DNA of 64,000 nucleotides. Origin: Candidatus Mycoplasma haematohominis (GTDB lineage: Bacteria; Bacillota_I; Bacilli_A; Mycoplasmatales; Mycoplasmoidaceae). The stretch covers positions 1-64,000 of the forward strand of contig NZ_CACTIB010000019.1 in assembly GCF_902712995.1 (NCBI RefSeq), written 5' to 3'. Below are positions 44,964 to 55,673 of this stretch, piece after piece (position 1 is the first letter of the stretch; the number at the start of each line of letters is the position of its first letter). Below the pieces are notes generated by a model. That model saw only the letters and a list, made by a program, of their open reading frames with translations, did not search any database and was not told where the DNA came from. A program made the position numbers and the translations under genes.

Positions 44964-45113
44964 ATGGCCGCACCACAGATAAATATAGGCTTTTTATGGC
45001 TTTTGAAAGAACATGAGAATATTTGATTATTTTTTCAACCGTTACGGGATTCCTTTATTAGTTGTTGGCTCTACAGGAACTGGAATCAAGCTTTATTTTG
45101 GAAAGACAGGTAA
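44964..45113 (+). promoter_or_regulatory. Leader with upstream frame MAAP in shifted phase (copy 6)
   Basis: The leader resembles copy 4 but has T5 where copy 4 has T6, so the offset to the main ATG 45013 is 49, not 50. The upstream frame then runs 49 codons into the gene and stops at TAA 45111-45113. It is the only copy that breaks the phase rule. Confidence 0.5.
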
Positions 45114-46188
45114 TTTATATTTTGTTGATTCAGATTCTTTGAATTCTGGAGATAAGGTAAATCCTGATTTGCCAATTGCTGATACTCCATCAATTCCTGC
45201 AACAGTATTACAACCTGCTAAACGAAAAGTAGTCACTTTTTCTGAAAAGATAGACAATAAGAGATTTAAGGTATTTACTCAAGACACAAAAAAAGAAGTA
45301 ATTAGAAATGCGATGTTTCAAAGGCTATATCCAAATAAAGATGATCATTTTTCTTACAGTGAAAATCAGCTTTTTACAGGAGGAGTTGTTTTTGATTTCA
45401 ATGCTAAAACTTTTGAATCCAAAGATAAGACTAAACATTTAAAGACAATAGCGAAACCAGATGAAGGAAAAATAGAGGAATTTAGGAATGCTTGTTTGCA
45501 GGCTTTACAAAAAGAATATCCGGAAGATGAAGAAGAAAAAAATAAAAACCAAGTAGCTAAGTTAAGAGAATGATGTACAGAGCCAAAGATTAAGGATGTA
45601 TTAAGTAGACATAAGTTTCATGTTTTTTCAGATAATAACTATAAAGACAAGGTTGATGAAAGTATTAAACAAATAATTTTTAGCTGATTTAAAGCAGAAG
45701 GAGATAAGAAGTGATGAACAAAACAAAGTTTTTTGGATGAAGAAGATGTGAAAAAAATTCTTGCAGGAAAAGAAGATAAGGGTTTCAGTGATGCATCAGA
45801 AATAAATGGAGATCATATAAAGGTTGTTAAGGACAAATGTCTAAAAACTTTAGAAAAAGAATTCGAAAGAGAAAACTTTTACTTAACTAAAGACTTTATT
45901 GATCAGATGGATGGAAAACCAGATGAAAAACCAAAAGTAGATTTATTCCAGGAAGTAGCTTTATTTTGTTCTGTCCCTACAACAGCTGAAGATTATGTAA
46001 AGAATGCTATGCAGGGTAATTTCAAAGAAGATTTTGAAGAAAAAGATAAGGATGATTATTGTTATGTTGAAGGGAAAAAACCTGAAGATTACAAAAAGAT
46101 ATCAACTACTGATCCTTTCGAAGGAAAGACTTTCTGATGCGCAGTTAGATTGTTGTATAAAACCAACAATCCACCTAAAAAACCTTAG
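45013..46188 (+). CDS. Six-Cys anchored surface-type protein (391 aa)
   Basis: ATG 45013 to TAG 46186-46188, TGA as Trp. The anchor is identical to the MRIF group, but the following segment (KTGNLYFVDSDSLNSGD) departs from the KVGYLTSGNS consensus. The spacer is short and Pro/Thr-rich. EWCTEPKIKDVL, WWTKQSF, ENFYLTKDFIDQM, VALFCSVP, DYCYVEG and TFWCAVRLLY are present. Unknown function; surface role inferred from the anchor and cysteines. Confidence 0.85.
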
Positions 46189-46310
46189 TAATTTTTTTTA
46201 ATTATTCATAAGTTATTAAGAAGTAGCTGAGTAATCATAAGACCTTCAATTACCTAAGCTTTTTGTCTTTATTTTCTAATTTCAGTTTGAAAAGCATGTT
46301 CCTTTTTAAA

Positions 46311-46409
46311 ATGGCCGCACCACATGTCAATAACGACTTATTTATGACTGAGAAATCACTATGAGAATATTTGATTATTTTTTCAACCGTTACGGAATTC
46401 CTCTATTAG
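46311..46409 (+). promoter_or_regulatory. Leader with overlapping upstream frame MAAP (copy 7)
   Basis: ATG 46311 opens 32 codons, overlaps the main start at 46361 (offset 50) and stops at TAG 46407-46409. The interior sequence differs from copy 4 at most codons while length and phase are the same. Confidence 0.5.
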
Positions 46410-47608
46410 TTGTTGGCTCTACAGGAACCGGGATAAAGCTTTATTTTGGTAATGTAGGTTATTTTACTTCCGGAGATTCTCCTATTTTTTATTCTTTAGA
46501 AGAGGCAGATCCATCTAAAGATTTAATTTCTGTTCCTGAAGAGCCAGATAAGTTACAACCGCAAGAACCTTTACAAGTTCCTGACAATAAAGAAGCAATT
46601 GTTTCCCCTCCTGCTCCGATTGTTGTTGAACCACTTAAACCCTCTGTTCCAAAAATAATTACTTTTTCAGACAAGATATCTGAAGCTGGATTTCGGCTTG
46701 TTACTGAAAATACTACTGATGATGTGATTAAAAATGTTATGTTCCAGAGACTATATCCAAACAAAGACGAAGGGTTTTCTTATAACCCTGGCCAATTATT
46801 TACAGGTAGTATTTCTTTTTCATTCAAATCAAAAGTATTTAAATCCAAAGACAACAAAAAGCAATTAAAGACGATAGAGAAACCAAGTAATGATTTAGCT
46901 GCTAACTTTAGACAATCTTGTTTAGATGCTCTAAAGATTGAATACAAAGATGATACATCGGGAAAAAATCAATTATCTAGATTGAGAGAGTGATGTACAG
47001 AACCTAGAGTTAAAGATGTATTAGGAAGACATAAGTTTCAGGTTTTTTCAGACAATAGATACAAGGGAAAAGTTGATGACAGTATCAAGAAGATACTTGT
47101 TGGTTGATTTAAGAAAGAGGGTAAGCATAAATGGTGAGAAAAGCAAAGTTTTTTCACTCCTGAAGAAGTTAAAAAAATCCTAAACAAAAAAGAAAATATA
47201 GGAATTAAGAGCGAAAGAGAAGTGACTCAAGACCAAATAAAGATTGTTAAAGATAAGTGTCTGAAAGAATTAGAGAAGAATTTTGAAAGAGAAAATTTCT
47301 ATTTAACTAAAGATTTTGTAGATGATATGAGTTCTAAATTAGTTCCAAAACCAAAAGTAGATTTATTCCAGGAAGTAGCTATGTTTTGTTCAGTTCCTAC
47401 AAATGCTAAAGATTATGTAACTAATGCCATGCAAGGAGTTCTTAAGAGAACTTTTGATCATAAAAATAAAAGTGATTATTGTTATGTAAATAATATGCAA
47501 CCTACTCATTATGCAAGAGTATCAACAACTGATCCTTTCCACGGAAGAGCCTTTTGATGTGCAGTAAAACTGCTTTATGCTCCTAAACCCGCACCTAAAA
47601 AGGCTTAG
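46361..47608 (+). CDS. Six-Cys anchored surface-type protein with long Pro-rich spacer (415 aa)
   Basis: ATG 46361 to TAG 47606-47608. It is the longest member because the spacer after the anchor is about 30 residues longer and rich in Pro, Glu and Val (QPQEPLQVPDNKEA, PPAPIVVEPLKP). The remainder follows the family: MFQRLYPNKDEGFSY, LREWCTEPRVKDVL, GWFKKEG, WWEKQSFF, ENFYLTKDFVDDM, VAMFCSVP, DYCYVNN and AFWCAVKLLY. The spacer, which varies most across the array, may be the exposed stalk. Confidence 0.85.
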
Positions 47609-47730
47609 TTAATTTTTTTTATAAAGTTGGCGCGCATTATATCAGAAATTACCTCATTAAGGAATTTTCCGACAGCATTTTTTTTGATTTTTATTTAACT
47701 TTTAACTTCAAATTGAACTTTCTCCATAAA

Positions 47731-47814
47731 ATGGCCGCTACCAACCATAAATACAAAGATTTTATAGGACTATGTTGGATAAAAAAGCACTTGTTAGCTT
47801 ATTGAATTTCTTAG
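47731..47814 (+). promoter_or_regulatory. Leader with overlapping upstream frame MAAT (copy 8)
   Basis: ATG 47731 opens 27 codons, overlaps the main start at 47772 (offset 41) and stops at TAG 47812-47814. Offset and context equal those of copy 5, its subfamily sister. Confidence 0.45.
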
Positions 47815-48887
47815 GTATATCTACCCTAACTGCTGGTTCAGTAGGTGGGGGAGTAAAAATCTATTTGAGAAGCTTTACTTCTAAATTAGACACTAATTTA
47901 TTTGCACATAGTGAAACATTTAGAAACAGGACTTTCTTAGAGTTAATTAAATCTGTCGGATTAACTCCTATTGATGACACAACTGAAGAATCTAAAGTTC
48001 AGTTAGTTCTTTTGCATAGATTAGATTCTCATATAACTCCTTTTGCTACTAAAGATAATGAGTTATTTGATGGTAGTAAAAAAATAGACATTAAAAAAGA
48101 GAATAAGATTTCTGGAACTGCTGTAACTGAAAGAGGAAGTTCAGAACCATTTGAAATTCACCTTTGAAAAAAACCACAAGTTAGGGCACATAAAAAAGCA
48201 TGTCAAGATGCTCTTGCAAAAACCTATGATTCTTCCGCAAGTGCAGAACAATTGAAAAAATTAGCTAGATGATGTACTGTAATTAATAACACAGAAGAGT
48301 TATTAACTAGAAGCGGCTTTACTATTTTAGATACAGAAACTAACAAAGATGATGAAGTCTGAAAAGAAGTAATATCAGGTGGATGATTTACAGTAAGTAA
48401 AGACAATTCTGATTTTAAATACTGAAATAAACAGTCTTTCTTTACAGGCAATGATTTAAAGACATTATTGGGAGAGAGTTTAAATCAGGAAATAAAAAAT
48501 AAGGCGCAAGTTGCTTCAGGTCATATAGATTTATTCAAAAATAAATGTAAAGCATCATTAGCAGAAGCGCCTGTAATTAATAATTTTCCTTTATCTAATT
48601 TCTTTAGGGATGGAATTTCAGAGGGTACAAGGAATAAATATTCTGTAGATAATTTCTATGAAACTGCTTTCTTCTGTGTCAAACCCATTAAAGCAGATGA
48701 TTACATTAAGACAGTTCTTCACGGAAGAACACGTGCATCTATTCCTAATGAAGGGGCAACTGGAAACAGAATTTGTTCTCTAGAGTCTACAGATCCTTAT
48801 GACTGATATACAAATCAACCAGCAGAAGGTAGAGGTTTCTGATGTGGAGTTAGAGAATTGTATGCCGGACACGAAAAGGCTAAATAG
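47772..48887 (+). CDS. Six-Cys anchored family, LGISTLTAGS subfamily (371 aa)
   Basis: ATG 47772 to TAG 48885-48887. Anchor FLGISTLTAGSVGGGVKIYLR, then a body with WCTVINNTEELLTRSGF, SGGWFT, NNFPLSNFF, ETAFFCVKP, NRICSLEST and GFWCGVRELYA. It heads a run of four genes: the next ATG follows its stop by three bases (TAG ATC ATG). Only this first gene of the run has the MAAT leader, so the leader may control all four. Confidence 0.85.
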
Positions 48888-48890
48888 ATC

Positions 48891-50018
48891 ATGAAACACA
48901 AAAGTTTACTGTTTTCAACTTGGTTTAGTACTCTAGGTGTTCCCACTCTAGTTGCTGGTTCAGTAGGTGGAGGAATCAAACTTTATCTTCGTCACTTCTC
49001 TTCTGACTTAAATACTCTTCCATTCTTAGAATTGGTATCAGATGATGCGACTTTGTCTAGAACCTTTTTAGATGAAATAAAAGGAAGAAATTTAATTCCA
49101 ATTGATGATAGTTCTTCAGCAAACCACATTCAAACCGTTTTGTTGCATCATTTAGACTCAAGAGCAAATCCTTTAACTCATAAAAAAGATGATTTATTTA
49201 CAGGAAGCAGAGAAGTAAATATTTCTAATGCAAAAACAATAGAGGGAACTTTTACTACAGTTACAGATAGACAGGAAAAATTTGTAATTCATACTTTACA
49301 AAAGCCTAGTATTTATTCTCATAGAAGCGCATGTAAGGAAGCTTTAGAAAAATCTTATGAAGCATCTAGAGATAAAGAACAATTAGATAAATTAGTTAAA
49401 TGATGTACTGTTATTGCTACAAATAAAGATTTACTTACTAGAAATGGCTTCACGCCTCTGAATACAGAAGATGCTACAGATGATGATCATTGAAAAACAG
49501 TAATATCTGGAGGTTGATTTACTAAACATCAAGAAAAAACAAACTTTAAGTATTGAGAAAAACAATCTTTCTTTAGTACAGATGAATTAAAGACTTTATT
49601 AGGAACTGAATTAGATCAAGAAATAAAAGATAAAGCAAAAGTTGATGATTCTCATATTGATTTATTCAAAAAGAAATGTGAAGCAGTTCTTAAACAAGAA
49701 CCTTCAATAAACAATTTCCCTCTTTCTACTCTTTTCAGAGAAGGAATTGATCAATCTAAGAAGTCTGATTATGCTGTAGATAGTTTTTATGAAGCCACTT
49801 TCTTCTGCGTTAAACCTATGAAAGCAGAAGATTATGTTCGAGATATTCTGAAGGCTAAAACTAGATCTACAAGTGAGGATTCAAAAGGAACAGGAAGTAG
49901 GATTTGTTCTCTGGAATCTTCAACTTCTTATAGTTGATATACCTATCAACCTGCTGAGGGCAAAGGTTTCTGATGTGGAGTTAGAGAGTTATATGCTGGT
50001 TCAACTAGAGCGAAATAG
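48891..50018 (+). CDS. Six-Cys anchored family, MKHKSLLFSTWF subfamily (375 aa)
   Basis: ATG 48891, three bases after the upstream stop, to TAG 50016-50018. Anchor region FSTLGVPTLVAGSVGGGIKLYLR. Family landmarks: WCTVIATNKDLLTRNGF, SGGWFT, YWEKQSFFST, NNFPLSTLF, EATFFCVKP, RICSLESS and GFWCGVRELYAG. The N-terminal 50 codons are nearly identical in this gene, 50022..51158 and 51162..52283, whereas the following 80 residues differ, the same conserved-head/variable-body pattern as in the MRIF group. Confidence 0.85.
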
Positions 50019-50021
50019 ATT

Positions 50022-51158
50022 ATGAAACATAAAAACTTGTTGTTTTCAACTTGGTTTAGCACTCTAGGTGTTCCTACCCTAGTTGCTGGTTCAGTAGGAG
50101 GAGGAATCAAACTTTACCTTCGTCACTTTTCTTCTGACCTAAATACTCTTCCGTTTTTGGAATTGGTATCAGATGACGTTATTGCTCCTAGAACCTTTTT
50201 AGATGTAATAAAAACTAGAAATTTAACTCCTATTGATGACAAAACTACTAATGCGCAATTACAGACAGTACTATTACATCGTTTAGATTCGCGTGTAAAT
50301 ACTTTTGAATTTAAAGACGAAGAATTATTTAAAGGTAGTAAGAAAGTAAAAGTTGAGCAAGGCGATAAGGTAACAGGAACTTTTACAGCAGAACCAGGAA
50401 GAATAGAAAATTTTGAGATACATGTTTGAAAACAACCAACAGCCCACACAGCTTATAAAAATTCTTGTAAAGCGGCTTTGGATAAGACATATTCACATGA
50501 AACGGATGCAGAAGAACTAGAGAAGTTAATTAGATGATGTACAGTAATCCCTAATAATGAAGAACTATTAACCAGAAGTGGTTTTGAAACTTTAAATACT
50601 GATACTTCTATTGATAAAGATAATGAAGATTGAAAAAAAATAATATCTGGTGGCTGGTTTACTAAAAGTACAGCAAACGAAACTTATAAACACTGAGAAA
50701 AACAAGGATTTTTAGACAATGGAGAATTAAAGAAATTACTAGGAGAAAACTTAGATAAAGAGATAAAAACAACAGATCAAGTTACCAAAGAACATATTGA
50801 TTTATTTAAAGGTAAGTGTGAAGCAGTTCTTAAAAAAGAACCTTCAATACAAAGTTTTCCAATATCTACTCTTTTCAGAGAAGGAATTAATTCAAACAAG
50901 AAACCTGCTTATGCGGTAGATAGCTTCTATGAAGCTACTTTCTTCTGTGTTAAACCCATGAAAGCAGAAGATTACGTTACAAACGTTTTAAAAGCTCAGG
51001 CACGTAAAGTAGAAGATAGGGATAAAGGTACCGGAAACAGAATTTGTTCTATAGAAGGTAACCAAGCATATGAATGATATACCTATCAACCTGCTGAAGG
51101 TAAAGGCTTCTGATGTGGAGTTAGAGAGTTATATGCTGGACAAGTCAGAGATAAATAG
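50022..51158 (+). CDS. Six-Cys anchored family, MKHKNLLFSTWF subfamily (378 aa)
   Basis: ATG 50022 follows the upstream TAG by three bases; the stop is TAG 51156-51158. It is nearly identical to 48891..50018 through the anchor and LPFLELVSDD, then diverges, and is similar again in EATFFCVKPMKAEDYV and the tail. TGA Trp codons split it under the standard code. Probably co-translated with the genes on both sides. Unknown function. Confidence 0.85.
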
Positions 51159-51161
51159 ATC

Positions 51162-52283
51162 ATGAAACACAAAAGTTTACTATTTTCAACCTGGTTTAGC
51201 ACTCTAGGAGCTCCTACCCTAGTTGCTGGTTCAGTAGGTGGAGGTATCAAACTCTATCTTCGTAATTTTTCTGGAAATTTAGATGGAGTTTCATTACCTT
51301 TGATGTCTAATTTTTCTGAAGTTAATCCAAAGGTTGTTGATGTAATTGCCACTTTTAAAAGTGAAATTGAGAAGAGAAATAAAAAAATTATTGATGAGAA
51401 TACTGATAGCAATAAAGCCAAAGTTGCTTTACTTCACGTATTAAATCCAAATATAAGTACGCCGCATCATGTTCAACAAAATTCATTATTTAATGGAAAT
51501 AGCGCTTTTACCCTTAATACACATCAGATAGCTTCTGGTCGTTTAAACAACGAAGATTTTGTTGTAAGTTGATTGGAACAACCTTCAACAAGTATTGTTA
51601 ATAAATATAAAAGAGAATGCAAAAAAGCTTTAGATCAACCTTATGACCAGTCTAAAAATGTTGATGAACTAAATAAATTATTGAAATGATGTACTGTTAT
51701 TGAGACTAATAAAGATTTATTGGAAAGAAATGATTTCACTTTATTAGATACAGATGTTGATCAGACTAAAGATGATAATGATTGGAAGACAATAATATCT
51801 GGAGGATGGTTTACAAAAGGGGACAATGTAAATTATTGAGATTATCAGAAGTTTATTATTGGTTCAGATTTAGAAACTTTAGTAGGTAAAGCAGATGCTT
51901 ATAAAGAGATAAAGAAACCAGAAGAAGTAACTACGGATCAAATTAAGCTATTCAAAAATAAATGTAAACAAGTATTAGGCGAAGCTCCTGAAGTAAAAAA
52001 CTTTTATCTTTCCAATTACTTCTTATCAGGAGCAAAAGAACCTAAGTCAAAACTTTCTGTAGATAGCTTCTACGAAGCTACTTTCTTCTGCACTAAACCT
52101 ATCAAAGCAGAAGATTATGTAACTAAAACTTTAAATAGAAATGTACATAAAGACAAAATAAAACAAGGTCTAGTTTGTTCTATACAAGAGGATACATATG
52201 ATTTCTACACTTATCAACCTGCTAAAGGTAAAGGTTTCTGGTGTGGTGTGAAAGTTTTATATGGAACAAGTAAATATAAATAA
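51162..52283 (+). CDS. Six-Cys anchored family, last gene of the run (373 aa)
   Basis: ATG 51162, three bases after the previous stop, to TAA 52281-52283. The head is like the two preceding genes (MKHKSLLFSTWFSTLGAPTL), but the body (VIATFKSEIEKRNKKIIDENT, HQIASGRL) resembles 42755..43894 instead, so it looks like a mosaic of the two subfamilies. Its last Cys motif is encoded with TGG. It ends four bases before the convergent protease gene at 52287, so the two transcripts meet here. Confidence 0.85.
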
Positions 52284-52286
52284 AGC

Positions 52287-53906
52287 TTAATTAGTTCTTC
52301 AATCTCTATCCCTACTTAAAGCTGTTCTTTCTCCTTGAGATAAGTAGTATTTGGTTACTTGGCTTTTGTAAGAAGATAGTTGGCCTGTTGCTCCTTCTAT
52401 TAGGTCATATTTAGGATAGATTATTTTTCCGTCTTTGTATATTCCTTTAGATCTAATAGGTTCTACAAGACTAGTTAAAACATTAGATCTACTGTTTAAT
52501 CCCAGAACGTTTCCTTCCTCATCTGTAACTAGAGAACCTGAAGATCCTTTACCTAGACCTGTGTGTTGTAGTGCATAGTAGTAACCTCATGGGTGAAGAT
52601 ATTCTTCATCTCATGCTCCTGTGTCTGTATTTATGTAAACATCACTGTGTTCTTTGCCGGAGTCGTAATATCCTACTACTTGTTGACCGGATGCATTTTT
52701 TACGTAGTAGTATGAGTATCAAGAGTAAGATAGGTGAGATCCTTTTTTCTTTTTAGGAGAGAAGTTTCCATAACTTCTATATTCGTTTGGAGCATTACGA
52801 GGATATCCGGCTATAAAGTAATTCATTCTTTCTTCTCTTATTTTTTCAGCTGTTTTTCTTGCTGCTATTTCTTCAGCAAAAAAGTTAAGTGATTTATTTC
52901 CTTCAGTAACTTTTTCTCTGTCATATTTGTTGTAGAAGTCTCTTGTTATTAATTGAGCTGTTCTTTCATCTTTGAAGTCAACTTTCAACACTGCAAAGTC
53001 TTTGAAGTAATTTGGTCTTTTGTGTGAATAACCTAAATCGTGTGGATTTAATCCTAAGAAGTTGATTGGCGTATAGAAAAGTTTTGCTTCTTTTGTTTTG
53101 AAGTAAAGATATTCACTATCCTGACCGTCTTCTGAGTTTCGCATTTCGTATGAGTTTATTGTTTGTTTAGGCTCTGCATCTCATTTTTTTGGATCCATTT
53201 GCCATAATCTTTCTTCATCTGTAATTGCAGATCAATCCATTGTTTTTTCTTTGAAGAATCATAGAAGTGTCTTGTCTTTGGATTCAACATTGTCTAGACA
53301 ACCTCTTCCTGGAGCATTAGGTAAAAGTTGTTCGTAAGGGTTTTCTCCAAACTGAACATCTGCAATTACGTGAGAGTTTGTTGCGATGAATCATGTTGTT
53401 GGATATGTCTGACTGCCTTTAGGAAGTACGTAATCTAAGAATCAGCCTGTTCCTCAACTGCATTTATTTCTTACTTTGATGCTGTAATCTTGTATTACCT
53501 TTATTCTCTCAATTCCTTTTGATGTGTCTATTTCTTTACTTCCTTCTTTTTCTCAGTCTTTAAAGAAATCAGGTTCATAAGACTCGTCATATAGCTTTAA
53601 TCCAGTTTTGTAGCCTTCTTTTTTAGATTCTTCTAGGTCTGCCAATAGAGCTGCATTGCTAGAAGCTAGTTGGGAACTATTAGTTAGATATTTATTGAAA
53701 GTTGAGGAATTTGGTATTGCTGGATCGCTTGTAAGAATTGATGTATTCTTAGGAGAGCCTTTTTCTGGTTTATTTAGTATTTCTGATAGATTTTCTGGAA
53801 TATCTAGTTCTAGTATTTCTAGTCTATTTTTATTTTTGTAGAGATAACTTCAAGCTAACCCCCCCCCTAGAATTGGAATTGTTGATAGTAGAATTTTTCT
53901 TTTCAT
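52287..53906 (-). CDS. Anchored trypsin-like serine protease, DUF31/MIP type (539 aa)
   Basis: ATG 53906 to TAA 52287-52289. Residues 4-20 form the anchor (ILLSTIPILGGGLAW), whose three Gly are a G9 tract. The catalytic triad of the chymotrypsin fold is seen as H179 in ATNSHVIAD, D303 in YFKDFAVLKVDF and S456 in GKGSSGSLV. This layout matches the mycoplasma DUF31 peptidase group that includes the immunoglobulin protease MIP; such enzymes cleave bound antibody heavy chains at the cell surface. The substrate here is not known, and no MIB-like antibody-binding partner was recognised. A second copy follows 68 bases upstream and a third beyond it. Confidence 0.82.
53859..53867 (-). repeat. G9 homopolymer tract in protease anchor (gene ON)
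   Basis: Nine C on the plus strand (G9 in the gene) encode GGG of the anchor of 52287..53906. Nine is in frame; gain or loss of one base would truncate the protein after about 20 residues. Confidence 0.85.
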
Positions 53907-53974
53907 AATTAAGTAGAGAAAGGATAGTCCATTAAATCATCTTTATTGCTTGGATAACAAAAACACTACCAAAT

Positions 53975-55606
53975 TTAGTTCTCATCACGGTTCCAATTTC
54001 TATCTCTACTTAAAGCTGTTCTTTCTCCTTGAGATAAGTAGTATTTGGTTACCTGGCTTTTGTAAGAAGATAGTTGGCCTGTTGCTCCTTCTATTAGGTC
54101 ATATCTAGGATAGATTATTTTGCCATCTTTATATACACCTTTGGATCTAATTGGTTCTATAAAACTAGTTAAAACATCAGATCTACTGTTTAGTCCTAGA
54201 ACATTTCCTTCTTCATCTGTAACTAAGGAGCCAGAAGAGCCTTTACCTAGTCCTGTATGACTTAGTGCGTAGTAGTAACCTCACGGATGAAAATGCTCTT
54301 CATCTCATATTCATGCACCTGAATTTATGTAAATATCACTATGTTCTTTCCCAACATCGTAGTACCCTATTATTTGTTGACCTGATTCATTTTTTGCATG
54401 GTAGTATGAATATCAAGAGTAGGATAGATAAGTTCCTTTTTTCTTGTCAGGAGAGAAATTTCCATAACTTCTATATTCATTTGGAGCATTTCGAGGATAT
54501 CCAGCTATGAAGTAGTTCATTCTTTCTTTTTTTATTTCTTCAGCTGTTTTTCTTGCGGCTATTTCCTCAGCGAAAAAGTCAAGTGATTTATTTCCTTTAG
54601 TAACTTTTTCTTTGTCATATTTGTTGTAGAAGTCTCTAGTTATAAGTTGAGCTGTTCTTTCATCTTTAAAGTCAATTTTTAATACCGCGAAGTCTTTGAA
54701 ATAGTTTTGTTTTTTGTGTGAATAACCTAAATCATGTGGATTTAAGCCCAAGAAATTAGTTGGCACATAGAAAAGTTTTGCTTCTTTTGTTTTGAAGTAA
54801 AGATATTCGCTATCCTGACCGTCTTCTGAGTTTCTCATTTCATATGAATTTATTTTTTGTCTAGGTTCGTTGCCTCATTTTTCTGGATCCATTTGTTGTA
54901 GTCTTCTATCTCCATCTGGAATTTCAGTCCAATCTGTGTTTTTTTCTTTGAAAAGTCATAGAAGTGTCTTGTCTTTTGATTCGCCATTATCTAAACAACC
55001 TTTTCCTGGAGCGTTAGGTAAAAGTTGTTCGTAGGGGTTGTCTCCAAATTGAATATTTGAGACTACATGAGAATTGGTTGCTATAAATCATGTTGTTGGA
55101 TATGATTTCCCATTTTTAGGTAGGACGTAATCTAGGAATCAACCTGTTCCTCATGTGCATTTACTTCTTACTTTGATGCTGTAATCCTGTATTACCTTTA
55201 TTCTTTCTTTTCCTATTGATGTGTCTATTTCTTTACTTCCTTCTTTTTCTCAATCTTTAAATAAATCAGGATCATATGGTTCGTCATATAGCTTTAGTCC
55301 GGTTTTATAGCCTTCTTTTTTAGATTCTTCTAGGTCTGCCAATAGAGCTGCATTACTAGAAGCCAATTGGGAGTTATCAGTTAGATATTTATTGAAAGTT
55401 GAGGAATTTGGTATTGCTGGATTGCTTGCAATCATTGGAATATTTCTAGGCGTATCTTTTCTTTGCTCGCTTAGTATTTCAAATAAATCTTTTGGAATAT
55501 TAAGTTCTGGTATTTCTTTATGTTTATCTCTGTTTTGATAGAAATAGCTGAAAATTAACCCCCCCCCTAGAATTGGGATCGTTGATAGGAGAATTTTCTT
55601 TTTCAT
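53975..55606 (-). CDS. Anchored trypsin-like serine protease, DUF31/MIP type (543 aa)
   Basis: ATG 55606 to TAA 53975-53977, a close paralog of 52287..53906. Triad: H180 (TNSHVVSN), D305 (YFKDFAVLKIDF) and S458 (GKGSSGSLV). The anchor again contains GGG from a G9 tract. The stretch between Asp and Ser (RNSEDGQDSEYLYFKTKEAK, NYFIAGYPRNAPNEYRS) is nearly unchanged, while residues about 20-55, just outside the membrane, differ. A probable ecto-protease, with immunoglobulin as a possible but unproven substrate. Confidence 0.82.
55559..55567 (-). repeat. G9 homopolymer tract in protease anchor (gene ON)
   Basis: The same nine-base tract, at the same codons, as in the neighbouring protease gene. 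It is in frame in this sequence. Confidence 0.85.
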
Positions 55607-55673
55607 AGTTTGTTTGACTCTTAGTCAGAGAGTAATTTATTAAATAGTTTCTACATAACTAAACATTGACAAA

